The notes under the pieces are model-generated. The model was given only the letters and a program-made list of their open reading frames with translations, had not been told where the DNA came from and searched no databases. Of a DNA stretch of 64,000 nucleotides, positions 1 through 8,954 are shown piece by piece; the stretch's first letter is position 1; each line of letters begins with the position of its first letter. The stretch lies in the NCBI GenBank assembly GCA_017449935.1, contig JAFSYP010000028.1:61073-125072 (forward strand), in the 5' to 3' direction. Both the position numbers and the translations under genes were made by a program. The stretch is from Clostridia bacterium (GTDB lineage: Bacteria; Bacillota; Clostridia; Oscillospirales; Acutalibacteraceae).

Positions 1-2
1 GC

Positions 3-290
3 GCAAAGAAAAAGGCGTTTGCGGATATGCCGTGTCCGTATGAGGAACAGACGGCGAAGCGTCTGTGCGAGCTGACGAAAGAAGCGTTCACGCAGCTGCG
101 CGCGCTTGAAGAAAGCGTGGAGAACGCGAGCGGGATCGAGGGCTCGCAGGAGACCGCCATGTACTACAAGAACGTCGTTTTGGCCTGCATGGAGCGCCTG
201 CGCGCCGCTGTGGACGAGGCGGAAACGATCACCGCCAAGGAATACTGGCCGTATCCTTCCTACGGCGATATGCTGTTCAGCATCAAATAA
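3..290 (+). CDS. glnN: Glutamine synthetase type III, C-terminal fragment (cut by window start)
   Basis: Last 95 residues of an open frame that enters from outside the window. The C-terminus (ERLRAAVDEAE followed by EYWPYPSYGDMLFSIK) matches the conserved end of type III (GlnN) glutamine synthetases, large dodecameric enzymes that make glutamine from glutamate, ammonia and ATP in the cytoplasm. The usual length is about 700 residues, so the catalytic part lies upstream of base 1. An internal ATG at 27 is not a credible start, because coding similarity continues upstream of it. A good hairpin terminator follows 28 bases after the stop, so this ends its transcript. The call rests on the C-terminal signature only. 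Confidence 0.85.
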   Translation, partial: AKKKAFADMPCPYEEQTAKRLCELTKEAFTQLRALEESVENASGIEGSQETAMYYKNVVLACMERLRAAVDEAETITAKEYWPYPSYGDMLFSIK

Positions 291-318
291 CACCCTGAAT
301 ATCGGCAACATTTTTAAG

Positions 319-356
319 GCTGTCTTGAGGCTTGTCGCTTCACAGACAGCTTTTTT
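319..356 (+). terminator. Rho-independent terminator after glnN
   Basis: GCTGTCT (319-325) pairs with AGACAGC (344-350), followed by six T (351-356). Confidence 0.85.
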
Positions 357-506
357 ATGCATAAAAAAGGTTCGCTCCCAAAAACGCATGGTTCACTCCC
401 TTCCGGTTGTAATGCGTCGGACGCCGCGATAAAGTTAAACTTGATTAAAACCTATGTTTTTATTTGCGTCGATTTCTGCCAAAACATACGAAAAGGAGAA
501 TGCTTT

Positions 507-3500
507 ATGAACAAAACGATCAAACGTACCCTGTGCGTACTGCTGAGCATGGCGTTGATGCTTTCTGCGTTCGGCGGATTGGGCTTCGGCGTGAGCGCCG
601 CTGTTTACGACAATTATTTTCTGTATTCGGTAGCCAATGGGGAGGTGACCATTACCGGCCACGACCATGCGCTTGGGGACGTCCTTGAAACGCGGGAATC
701 TCTGGTCATTCCGGCAGAGATCAACGGATATCCCGTGACATGCATCGGTGACCGCGCTTTCAGCAGCTGCATATGCTATTCGAGCGTGATCATCCCGAAC
801 AGTGTGAAAAGGATCGGCAATGGCGCTTTCTATCAAAACGCGATCCGTTCAGACGTTACGATCCCGGACGGCGTCCTGTCTATCGGTGCGGGGGCTTTCG
901 CCAAAAGCCCGACTCTCCCGCGTGTCACGATCCCGGACAGCGTAACGGATATCGGCGAGTACGTTTTTTCCGAATGCGAGAGCCTTACCGATGTGTCCAT
1001 CGGGGACGGCGTAACGAGCATTCCCGAGGAGGCTTTCAGCGATTGTACGAGCCTTGAAAGCGTATCGGTCGGCAGCGGCGTGACGAGCATCGGCACAGCG
1101 GCATTCGACAACTGCAAAAAACTTACAAACATCACGCTCCCGGACAATTTGACGAGCATTGGCGAACGCGCCTTCGACGTATGCGAGAGCCTTGCAAATT
1201 TCACGATCCCGGACAGTGTGACAAGCATTGGCAAAGACGCCTTTGCCGCATGCGACAGTCTTACGAGCATCGCGATCCCGGACGGCGTGACTGAGATTTT
1301 GGAAGGGACTTTCAAGTTGTGCGACAGCCTTTCCGCGGTTACGATCCCGAACAGTGTGACGAGCATCGGGATTGCTGCCTTTGCATGGTGCAGGAGCCTT
1401 GAAAGCATTACGATCCCGAACAGCGTGACAAGCGTTCGCGAACAGGCGTTTTTCGGATGCAGCGCTCTCGAAAGCGCCGTCATTCCGTACGGCATTACTG
1501 CAATAAAATATGATACATTCTATAAGTGCACAAATCTGAAAACCGTCCACATACCCTCTACCGTCACGGAAATCGGCCGGGACGCATTCGGTCTTTGCGG
1601 CAGTCTGGAATCCGTTTGCTCCGACAAAGAGGATTGTTACGCTAAGACCTTTGCGGACGCGCGCAATATCGCGTTCCGCGTTTGCGGGGGACATGACGCC
1701 GCGAGCGCGGCAGGCGGGCAGGTCAAGACTTTGGCAGTCGGCGAACGGTATTTGATCGGCGACGTCATTTACTTTGAAAATGTTACGACCTTCCCCCATG
1801 AATCGGAGACGTATGTGACTGTGCATTCTACCCAATGGCTGCGCGGCATGATAAATCTGTCGCGGGAGGATATGGTCGCGCTTCCCGAACCGGTATACCA
1901 TACGCCTCCTGTGCATCCGACGTCCGGCTATGAGAACGGAACATGGGTGTTCGATCCGGCTTTCGGCAATGCGGGAGGGGAGAGTATCGTTGATAAGTAT
2001 AAGATTTTTGTGCCGGTGCAAAGCATTACAAAGGTGCCCGTCGGCGTTAAGTGCGTCAGCGGAAACGGTTCCAACGAATCCCCCTATCGCTTTGAGGCGA
2101 TCTATTCCGCTGCCGATTCATGGACGTGGACGTTTTCCGCGAGCGGAAACACGATCACGGCGACCTGCAGCGGTCCGGACGCGATCGAACCGCAGACATT
2201 GACGCTGAACGACGGCGTCAGACAGTATGCGTACAATGAACCGCTGTCTCCCAGCGTCACGGCGTCCGATGGCTGGACTGCGGAAAACAACCTGCCGACG
2301 CCTTCGTTTACGTATTTCAGCTCTCAATACATGTATGACGGCGCCAATCAGGGGCTGCCGGGCGATTATACCGTGACCATGACAGTCGGCGGCGTGAGCG
2401 TGCAGGCAAACTATTCGATCACGGCAAGACAGGCGAGCGATATTGTCTTCACACCGCCCGCGCCGATCCGGAATCTGGTCTGTACCGGCGAAAGCATTAC
2501 GCTGTTCACACCCGGCAGCGTGTCCACGGGCGACTGCGAAATGTATTATAAGAGGTACTATCTCAGTTACGATCCAAACCAATATTACGATGACTACACG
2601 GAGACGGTGCGCCGTGATTTTGAGTCCGCCGGGGTTTTAGGGTTTTACGCCGGCGGTCAATATGACGGATATATCGGCGACGAGTTTAACAGATGGGAGT
2701 ACGGCGCCTCACCGCAGCTCAGTGAACAATTGTCAGGATATATCGCGGGATATTATGTGATCGGATACGCCGTCCGTCATGCATACGACGGCTACGAAAA
2801 CGCCTATGGGTATATTGTCGTCAAGGTCGATAAAGGCGTTCCGGCGCATACCGATCCGCCGGACGTGCTCGACGTGACCTACGGACAGCGTTTCGCGGAC
2901 GTCACCCTGCCCGAAGGGTGGAGATTTACCCGGAACCCATACGGAACGGTCGACAGGTCGGACACTTTCTACGAGAATATCCGCTTTGAAGTCCTCGACG
3001 AGTATGCGTCGCATATGTTCGCGGATATCGATCACGCCGTTCTGCTGCGTTCCGCCAAAAAGACGCTGACGATCACGGCCGATCCGATCGTCAAAACGGT
3101 CGGCGAGGTCGATCCCGAGTTGACCTACACGGTCGACGGTCTGGTCGCGGGCGACACGCTCACCGGCGCGCTTGCGCGTACAGGCGGCGAAGAGGCGGGG
3201 ACCTATGAAGTCACGCTCGGCACTCTGAGCGCCGGAAAAAACTACGACATTCAGTTCGTCGGCTCGACGTTCACGGTCAAGAAGCCGTCCGAGCCGCAGG
3301 ATATGCAGTCCGTGACGATCGACGCGCAGATCAGCGTCAACTTCCTGCTTGACCTCGACGCGCGCGACAACGTGCAGAGCGTGCGGATCGAATACATCGA
3401 CCCGGCGACGGATACCGTGCAGTCCGACGTGGAATATACCGACTTCAGCAATATGGAGAAGCAGAACGATCTGTATAAGATCCGCGCGAAGATCGCGCCC

Positions 3501-4121
3501 GCACAGCTCGGCAACACGGTACAGGCGACGGTATTGTACGGCGACGGCAAATCGGAAACGCTCGGCACCTCTGTCGCGCAGTACTGCAGCAATCTGCTCC
3601 AAAGCGACGTCGGGAGCGACGCAGTCCGGGCGCTCGCGTATGCGATGCTCGAATACGGTCAGGCCGCCAACGAGTACTTCGGGTACAACGACGCGCCGAT
3701 CGGAACGACCGCAAACGCCGAGCGCGACGTTGCGTACGTGAAGGATCTGCCGAGTACGTTAACTTTGAAAACGGATAAGATCACGGGCGCGGCGTTCGTG
3801 GCGCTGACAAAACCGGAGTTCCGCTTCTTCACCGAGGGCCTGACCGAGGCCGAGGCGGCCGGACTGAACGACAGGATCGCCGTCAGCGGAAATGCGCAGG
3901 CGCGGTTCGTCAAGAACGGCGACGCGATCATTCTGGAAGTGACCGGCGTCGAAGCGGCCGATATGGCCGAGAGCGTCACCATAACCGTCGACGGTGCGGA
4001 ATGGGTCACGTTTACCGGCAACGACTTTGCGCGCCTGTTGGCCAATTATGAACCGACTGCCGTGCTCGGCGCCGCGCTGTATAACTACGGCGCTGCTGCA
4101 GCTGCCTGTTTCAACGGATAA
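507..4121 (+). CDS. Secreted BspA-like leucine-rich repeat surface protein with MBG-like domain
   Basis: A 1204-residue exported protein, probably a cell-surface adhesin. The start at 507 is chosen because AAAAGGAG lies just upstream and a clear signal peptide follows (KR-rich start, hydrophobic core, cut near residue 32). Residues about 66-371 are tandem 23-residue LRR_5/BspA repeats of the form IPxSVTSIGxxAFxxCxSL. Middle residues about 400-850 look beta-rich. Residues about 850-928 resemble an MBG domain (ITADP...GKNYDIQF). The last 270 residues contain MLEYGQAANEYFGYN and a similar LYNYGAAAAACF, a pattern I associate with large clostridial surface proteins (recollection, not a search). 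No LPXTG, SLH or dockerin is visible, so how it is retained is unknown. BspA-type proteins elsewhere bind host matrix or other bacteria; the ligand here is unknown. Confidence 0.85.
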   Translation: MNKTIKRTLCVLLSMALMLSAFGGLGFGVSAAVYDNYFLYSVANGEVTITGHDHALGDVLETRESLVIPAEINGYPVTCIGDRAFSSCICYSSVIIPNSVKRIGNGAFYQNAIRSDVTIPDGVLSIGAGAFAKSPTLPRVTIPDSVTDIGEYVFSECESLTDVSIGDGVTSIPEEAFSDCTSLESVSVGSGVTSIGTAAFDNCKKLTNITLPDNLTSIGERAFDVCESLANFTIPDSVTSIGKDAFAACDSLTSIAIPDGVTEILEGTFKLCDSLSAVTIPNSVTSIGIAAFAWCRSLESITIPNSVTSVREQAFFGCSALESAVIPYGITAIKYDTFYKCTNLKTVHIPSTVTEIGRDAFGLCGSLESVCSDKEDCYAKTFADARNIAFRVCGGHDAASAAGGQVKTLAVGERYLIGDVIYFENVTTFPHESETYVTVHSTQWLRGMINLSREDMVALPEPVYHTPPVHPTSGYENGTWVFDPAFGNAGGESIVDKYKIFVPVQSITKVPVGVKCVSGNGSNESPYRFEAIYSAADSWTWTFSASGNTITATCSGPDAIEPQTLTLNDGVRQYAYNEPLSPSVTASDGWTAENNLPTPSFTYFSSQYMYDGANQGLPGDYTVTMTVGGVSVQANYSITARQASDIVFTPPAPIRNLVCTGESITLFTPGSVSTGDCEMYYKRYYLSYDPNQYYDDYTETVRRDFESAGVLGFYAGGQYDGYIGDEFNRWEYGASPQLSEQLSGYIAGYYVIGYAVRHAYDGYENAYGYIVVKVDKGVPAHTDPPDVLDVTYGQRFADVTLPEGWRFTRNPYGTVDRSDTFYENIRFEVLDEYASHMFADIDHAVLLRSAKKTLTITADPIVKTVGEVDPELTYTVDGLVAGDTLTGALARTGGEEAGTYEVTLGTLSAGKNYDIQFVGSTFTVKKPSEPQDMQSVTIDAQISVNFLLDLDARDNVQSVRIEYIDPATDTVQSDVEYTDFSNMEKQNDLYKIRAKIAPAQLGNTVQATVLYGDGKSETLGTSVAQYCSNLLQSDVGSDAVRALAYAMLEYGQAANEYFGYNDAPIGTTANAERDVAYVKDLPSTLTLKTDKITGAAFVALTKPEFRFFTEGLTEAEAAGLNDRIAVSGNAQARFVKNGDAIILEVTGVEAADMAESVTITVDGAEWVTFTGNDFARLLANYEPTAVLGAALYNYGAAAAACFNG
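702..1619 (+). repeat. Tandem 69-bp LRR_5 (BspA) coding repeats
   Basis: About thirteen in-frame copies of a 69-base unit encoding 23 residues. Recurrent DNA words such as acgatcccg and gtgacgagcat recur at this spacing. They are coding repeats, and copy number could vary by recombination. Confidence 0.85.
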
Positions 4122-4133
4122 GGAGGAAAAAAG

Positions 4134-4280
4134 ATGAAAAAAGCATATGAGAGGCCCGAGCTTTATGAAGAACGGTTCGACGTCGAGGATATGATCGTCG
4201 TGTCGTCCGTCGGCGGCCAAAGCCAACCGCTTGATACTATCAATACAGCGTTTCAAAGTCCCGTCCTTCCGGTGAATTAA
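4134..4280 (+). CDS. Small 48-residue protein of unknown function downstream of the surface protein
   Basis: An ATG preceded by AGGAGGAAAAAAG opens a 48-residue frame starting MKKAYERPELYEERF and ending QSPVLPVN. It lies 12 bases after the surface-protein stop, so the two are almost certainly co-transcribed. The pattern MKKxYxxPxLxxxxF resembles short orphan proteins often seen in gut Clostridia (recollection, not a search). The protein is acidic in its N-terminal half, has no cysteine and no membrane segment, and has Ser-Gly and Gln-rich residues in the middle. It could be a peptide precursor, a small chaperone for the exported neighbour, or an uncharacterised regulator. No processing enzyme is next to it. 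The perfect ribosome site is the main evidence that it is translated. Confidence 0.7.
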   Translation: MKKAYERPELYEERFDVEDMIVVSSVGGQSQPLDTINTAFQSPVLPVN

Positions 4281-4302
4281 AAACAAACAAAGTATCATTC
4301 CC

Positions 4303-4335
4303 GCGCGGAGAAGTGTCCGATACGTTTCTCCGCGC
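4303..4335 (+). terminator. Perfect 10-bp hairpin, probable terminator
   Basis: GCGCGGAGAA (4303-4312) pairs with TTCTCCGCGC (4326-4335). The T-tract is poor, so termination may be weak or factor-assisted. Confidence 0.55.
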
Positions 4336-4390
4336 TTGCTGTATCTGCGTCCGGCGATACAAAATAATGTATTTTTGTGTTTAATAAGAC

Positions 4391-4419
4391 TATACATTTC
4401 GCTTCGTATGTGTTATAAT
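4391..4419 (+). promoter_or_regulatory. Promoter of the metallophosphoesterase operon
   Basis: -10 TATAAT (4414-4419) with the extended element TG two bases upstream; weak -35 TATACA (4391-4396), spacer 17. Confidence 0.6.
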
Positions 4420-4448
4420 GATTGAAAATGAGAAAGGTGGCGTAGTGT

Positions 4449-5687
4449 TTGTCTGAACGAATACAGGATTTTCGGCCGACTCTGCGTTTTGCGGTCTGCT
4501 CCGATATACATATGCAGTCGATTTCCGATCTGCGTGCGGACCGGCTGCGCCGCTGGATCCGCCTTGCTTACCGGATCGCGGACACCGATGCGGCATATCC
4601 GAAGCTGGACGCGCTGCTGTTTGCCGGCGATCTGACTGTTGAAGGCACGTTCGAGTCGATCTCGGATTTTTGGCGCGTGGTGCAGAGCGAACTGCGCGGG
4701 GATACGGCTGTGATGTCGGTGCTCGCGAAGAATCATGACAACTGGAGCGAGGGCAGAGCGTGCGTCAAAACGGGCCTGTCTTTCTATCGCAGCGTGACGG
4801 GACTGCCGACAGATTACCGGACAGTGATCGGCGGGTGCTCGTTCATCGGTCTTTCGACCTGTGCCGAGACCGGCGTGTACTATGCGGAGCCTCAGCGCGA
4901 GTGGCTGCGCACGCAGCTTTCCGACGCGCTGTGCGAAACGCCCGGAAAACCGATATTCGTCATGCATCACGAGCATGTGTCGAATACGGTCTACGGCAGT
5001 TATCCGCAGGACGGCTGGGGCATGGACTTTTTCCGGGACATTTTCGACGAGTTCCCGCAGGTCGTGCATCTTTCCGGACACTCGCATTATCCGATCAACG
5101 ATCCCCGGTCAGTCTGGCAGGGCACCTTTACTGCCGTGGGATGCGGCGCGCTCAGCTATGCGGAGCTGACGGTGGACGGCCAAAACAAGATCCACCCGCC
5201 CGGCCATGAAATGATCGCGCAGGGCTGGATCGCCGAACTGGACGCGGACAATCGGCTGCGCCTGCGCGGGTACGACGCGTTGACGGATTCGCTGCTCTGT
5301 GAATACCTTCTGGACCTTTCCGACGTTCCGCGCAGCTTTTCCCTCACACCGGAGGAACAGCGCGCACGCGCCGCGGCGCCGGAGTTTCCGCAGAACGCGG
5401 AGCTTTCGGTCGAGCGCAGCGGCGGGCAGATCGCGCTGACTGTCCCCGAAGCGGTCTGTCCGGACGGTTCGCCCGTCTTTCTGTACCGCGTGTCCTTGTC
5501 GGACCGAAACGGCGCGGAACTTCTGCGGACGGTTCTGTACAACGAATACTGGCGCAAGACTGACGCGGCTTCCGCCGTTTCCTTCCCGGCGCCGCCGGGC
5601 GTATATGCGGTTTACGTTCGGGCGGAGAACGCCTTCGGGATGCAGTCGGCTTTACTGAGTAAAATATTGAAAGAAGGAGATACATGA
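4449..5687 (+). CDS. Calcineurin-like metallophosphoesterase with C-terminal beta-sandwich
   Basis: A 412-residue protein starting at TTG, with AGAAAGGTGG at 4430-4439 and no in-frame ATG near. The dimetal-site motifs are present in order: SDIH (18-21), GD (60-61), NHDN (95-98), HH in VMHHEH, and GHSH near residue 211. The family hydrolyses phosphomonoesters or diesters with two metals. The C-terminal 130 residues (VPEAVCPDGSPVFLYRVSL... VYAVYVRAENAFGM) look like an Fn3-type domain. There is no signal peptide, so it should act in the cytoplasm. It is first in a five-gene operon with a sugar-type symporter and a GH127-like enzyme, which suggests work on phosphorylated or carbohydrate-derived substrates. 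The substrate is unknown. Confidence 0.85.
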   Translation: MSERIQDFRPTLRFAVCSDIHMQSISDLRADRLRRWIRLAYRIADTDAAYPKLDALLFAGDLTVEGTFESISDFWRVVQSELRGDTAVMSVLAKNHDNWSEGRACVKTGLSFYRSVTGLPTDYRTVIGGCSFIGLSTCAETGVYYAEPQREWLRTQLSDALCETPGKPIFVMHHEHVSNTVYGSYPQDGWGMDFFRDIFDEFPQVVHLSGHSHYPINDPRSVWQGTFTAVGCGALSYAELTVDGQNKIHPPGHEMIAQGWIAELDADNRLRLRGYDALTDSLLCEYLLDLSDVPRSFSLTPEEQRARAAAPEFPQNAELSVERSGGQIALTVPEAVCPDGSPVFLYRVSLSDRNGAELLRTVLYNEYWRKTDAASAVSFPAPPGVYAVYVRAENAFGMQSALLSKILKEGDT

Positions 5688-7204
5688 TGGGCATTAAGCA
5701 AAAGCTCGGCACGATCCTCTATGACATCCGTCATAATCCGTCGTTTACGGTCAAGGAACAGCTCGGTTATGCCGGCGGTATGTTCGGCAACGCAATGGGA
5801 CAGGACTGCGTGCTGACGTACTCCGACAAGTTCAATCGGGACTTTATGGGCATCAAGCCGAACCATATCGTTCCGTTGATGAATGTCACGACGCTCCTGA
5901 GCTTTTTCGTGCCTCCCGTGGCAGGTACGCTCCTGGACCTCCCGACGCCGCAGGGCAAGAAGAGCAACACCAAGCGCATCCTGCAATTGACGCCGCTGCC
6001 CTTTGCCGTGACGTCGATGATGTTGTTTTTTGTCCCGCCCGGAAGCTATCTGGTCAGGCTTTTCTGGACGTTTCTGTTCACCGTTTTGTTCACGACGGTC
6101 GACACGTTCTTCGACATGGCGCTGAATACCATCTCGCTGCGCATGACGACGAACCCCAAGGACCGTAAAAACTTCTATACGATCTCGTCGCTTGCCCAGT
6201 CGCTCGGTTCCATGCTGCCGGGATGGCTTCTGCCGATCGTCGTCGACCGGTTTGCGACGGCGAACGAGCAGAGATGGGCGCATTTCTTCGTCGCGCTGTT
6301 CTTCTGTATTCTGGGCGTTTCTTCCATGTCCGCGCCGTACTTCACGCTCAATGAAAAGGTCGGCAACATCAAAGTCAACGAATCGGAAAAGATCACGTGG
6401 GATCGCCGAACAATCTCCGCTATCCTGCATAACAAACCGTTCATCGTCTATCTGTTTGCGACGATGTTCGAGACGATCCGCAAGGTCACGTACGATCTGC
6501 TGCCGTTCCTGTATCAGAACACCTTTGACGATTATGGGATGAAGGCAATCATCGACATGGTCAGCGGTTCGCTCTCGTATGTCGGACTTGCGCTCGTGCC
6601 GCTGCTCGGCGGTAAGATCTCCGCGCGTACGATGCTGGTCAGCGGACACGCCTATACGGGACTGTTCTATACGCTGATCGGTCTGCTCGCGCGCAAGTCG
6701 GACATCAAGAAAATGCGCAGGCGCCGGTATCTGGTCGGCATCATGATCGGCCTTTCCGGTATGCCGAACGCCGGTATGTCCGCGGCGCAGAGAGTGCTTG
6801 TCGCCGACTCGACAGACTATATGGAGTGGAGTTCGTTCAAGCGTTACGGAAAGTCGATCCGCAGCGACGGCTTGCTGCTGGCGACCGGCAGCATCATCAC
6901 GCATATCAATACGATGATCCGCAAGAATATCAAGGAGCTGTCTCTGAACGCCATCGGGTATAAGAGCGGCGAGCAGGACGCGTCCGGAAAGGCGATTGAT
7001 ATCAAGCAGACCGACAAGACGCTGCGCGGCATTTATTATATCGTTGCCATCTGCGGCATCGTCGGCAATTTCCTGCCGGGCATTACCTATCTCTTTGACA
7101 GTTACACCGGCAAGCGGCAGAAAGAGATCGAAGCAGAGCTTGCCGAGATCCGCGCCAAACAGGTTGAGCAGACGATGCAGGAGATCAACGAATCCTGCAC
7201 GTAA
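5684..7204 (+). CDS. GPH-family sugar:cation symporter (MFS, MelB-like)
   Basis: A polytopic protein of 506 residues with about 12 hydrophobic segments and the GPH-type N-terminus (EQLGYAGGMFGNAMGQD). This family imports glycosides, pentosides or hexuronides with Na+ or H+ across the cytoplasmic membrane. The start overlaps the previous stop as ATGA, with AAGAAGGAG upstream. A second ATG at 5687 is equally possible and changes only one residue. Directly before a GH127-like enzyme, it is likely the uptake system for that enzyme's substrate, perhaps an arabinose-containing oligosaccharide. Specificity cannot be read from sequence. Confidence 0.85.
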   Translation: MMGIKQKLGTILYDIRHNPSFTVKEQLGYAGGMFGNAMGQDCVLTYSDKFNRDFMGIKPNHIVPLMNVTTLLSFFVPPVAGTLLDLPTPQGKKSNTKRILQLTPLPFAVTSMMLFFVPPGSYLVRLFWTFLFTVLFTTVDTFFDMALNTISLRMTTNPKDRKNFYTISSLAQSLGSMLPGWLLPIVVDRFATANEQRWAHFFVALFFCILGVSSMSAPYFTLNEKVGNIKVNESEKITWDRRTISAILHNKPFIVYLFATMFETIRKVTYDLLPFLYQNTFDDYGMKAIIDMVSGSLSYVGLALVPLLGGKISARTMLVSGHAYTGLFYTLIGLLARKSDIKKMRRRRYLVGIMIGLSGMPNAGMSAAQRVLVADSTDYMEWSSFKRYGKSIRSDGLLLATGSIITHINTMIRKNIKELSLNAIGYKSGEQDASGKAIDIKQTDKTLRGIYYIVAICGIVGNFLPGITYLFDSYTGKRQKEIEAELAEIRAKQVEQTMQEINESCT

Positions 7205-7240
7205 GACTTAGGCGTTAATGTGAATGAATGGAGAAGGCAT

Positions 7241-8929
7241 ATGTACGAACATTTTGACCCGCTGCACAGCACGTCGCTGGTGCATCACTATATCACGAAC
7301 ATGGTCGATCCGGCCAACGATAATCTGCCGTACTGGCTTTTGCTGCCGAACAAAAAGCCTGCGGAGGCCGCGCACTGCCGCGTGGACGACGCCGAGCTGG
7401 TCGGCTCCTGGTACGAGGGACTGACCGCCGCGATGCATGTGCTGGGCACAAAGGAAGGCGAGGACGTTCGTCAGTCGCTGCGCCGACATCTGATGCGCTC
7501 GTGGGGCGAGCACGGTCTTCGCTTCTGCGAGCCGTATCCGTGGACGCATACCGTACACGCCTCGTTCCATGAAATGGGATATATCCTTCCCGCCATGAAT
7601 CTGATCTGCGCCGAATATCCGGACGATGAAGAGGCTGAGCGCCGCACGTCGGAACTGATCCGCGGGATGCGCAGTCTGGTGATCGAGCGCAAGGTCCGCA
7701 CATTCTGGTCGGGTGATTTCATGGAAACGGAGCCGATCTATGAGTTCCCGAACGACGTGTATCTTCGGGACGGCGGCTTCGATCTGACGCGGCATACGGG
7801 CCGCGGCGAACCGGCCATCCGCAACGCGCTGATGCTGCACGCGCTGGTGCAGCGGTATGCGCAGAAGCAGGACGAGGTTGCGCTCGATCTCGCGCAGGGC
7901 ATCGCCAATTACGTCCTCGGCGTTTCGCGTTATTTCAACTATAAAATGGAATTTTTCGGCCACGTCCATTCCGCGGCATGGTTCGCGTGCGGCCTCGTTT
8001 ATCTCGGCAGAGTGACCGATAGGGAGGATTACATCCGCAAGGGACGCGCGATCTATGACTATATCCGTTCGCTGTCCTCCGATTTCGGCTGGGTACCCGA
8101 ATACGCCCAGTGGCATCCGATGGACGAGGAGCATTGTGAGACGTGCTGTGTGCGCGATATGATCCTCTGCGCGCGGGAGCTGACGAAGTGCGGCTATCCG
8201 CAGTACTGGAACGACTTCAATCTGTTTGCGCGCAATCAGCTGATCGAAAACCAGATCCGCTATACCGGCTACGTCACGACGGACAATACGAAGCCCGACG
8301 GCAACGGCATCACCTATCACGATATCGACAAGCGTATGATCGGCGGTTTTACGGGCGGCAGCGAGCCGAACTCCATCTCGCTCATGCGTTTCCGCTCCGT
8401 GGCGGGCTGCTGCGTCGGCACGGCGCCGACGGCGCTCAAGGCAGTCTGGGACGACGCGATCACCGATGAAGACGGCGTGCTGACGGTCAATGTACCGTTT
8501 GACCGCGAAACAGACGATCTGTGCATGGAGTCGCAGATCCCGAGCTGCGGCTGTGTGCGTCTGCGCGCGAAGCGGCCGTGCAGGGCAGGCTTCCGCCGCT
8601 ATGGCTGGATGGGGGACAGCCCCGTGCTGACCAGGAACGGCGAACCTGTTCTGACCGATCCGGACGACGCGGTGCTGAGCGCCGAGCTGAACGCGGGCGA
8701 CGTATTGGAGCTGACGTTCGATCTTCAGACCGAGGCCAGACAGGAAACTGTGCGCGGCACGGATTTCACCGTGTACTGGCGCGGTTGCGATGTGGTCGCG
8801 CTTTCGCCGGCGGGCGAGCATGTGCGGCTGTACCAGCGCGATCTGTCCGTGCCGAAGGTCTATCCGCTGCCGGAGGATGTGCAGTATACCGGCGCCGCCA
8901 ATTACGGCCCGACACAACAAAAAGGATAA
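7241..8929 (+). CDS. GH127-like (beta-L-arabinofuranosidase-type) alpha/alpha-barrel enzyme
   Basis: A 562-residue cytoplasmic protein. ATG at 7241 is preferred because GGAG (7230-7233) sits 7 bases upstream; a GTG at 7220 would add seven residues. The helical N-terminal two thirds fits a six-hairpin glycosidase barrel. Cysteine pairs occur where GH127 enzymes hold a zinc near the nucleophile: CETCC (about residue 300) and GCCVG (about 395). The C-terminal 120 residues are beta-rich, as in the family. GH127 members release L-arabinofuranose from plant hydroxyproline-rich glycoproteins. Similarity looks distant, so another sugar or an unlinked activity is possible. It sits between a GPH symporter and an alpha/beta hydrolase. 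Confidence 0.6.
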   Translation: MYEHFDPLHSTSLVHHYITNMVDPANDNLPYWLLLPNKKPAEAAHCRVDDAELVGSWYEGLTAAMHVLGTKEGEDVRQSLRRHLMRSWGEHGLRFCEPYPWTHTVHASFHEMGYILPAMNLICAEYPDDEEAERRTSELIRGMRSLVIERKVRTFWSGDFMETEPIYEFPNDVYLRDGGFDLTRHTGRGEPAIRNALMLHALVQRYAQKQDEVALDLAQGIANYVLGVSRYFNYKMEFFGHVHSAAWFACGLVYLGRVTDREDYIRKGRAIYDYIRSLSSDFGWVPEYAQWHPMDEEHCETCCVRDMILCARELTKCGYPQYWNDFNLFARNQLIENQIRYTGYVTTDNTKPDGNGITYHDIDKRMIGGFTGGSEPNSISLMRFRSVAGCCVGTAPTALKAVWDDAITDEDGVLTVNVPFDRETDDLCMESQIPSCGCVRLRAKRPCRAGFRRYGWMGDSPVLTRNGEPVLTDPDDAVLSAELNAGDVLELTFDLQTEARQETVRGTDFTVYWRGCDVVALSPAGEHVRLYQRDLSVPKVYPLPEDVQYTGAANYGPTQQKG

Positions 8930-8954
8930 ATATCGTATATAGAAAGGAACGGCT

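Noticed and set aside
702-1619. Regular short-period repeats considered as a CRISPR array
   Set aside because: The period (69 bases) is in frame, the units diverge throughout and there is no repeat/spacer alternation; they encode LRR_5.
849-2021. 390- and 220-residue minus-strand frames under the BspA gene
   Set aside because: They arise from the 69-base coding repeats and mirror them; there is no start signal.
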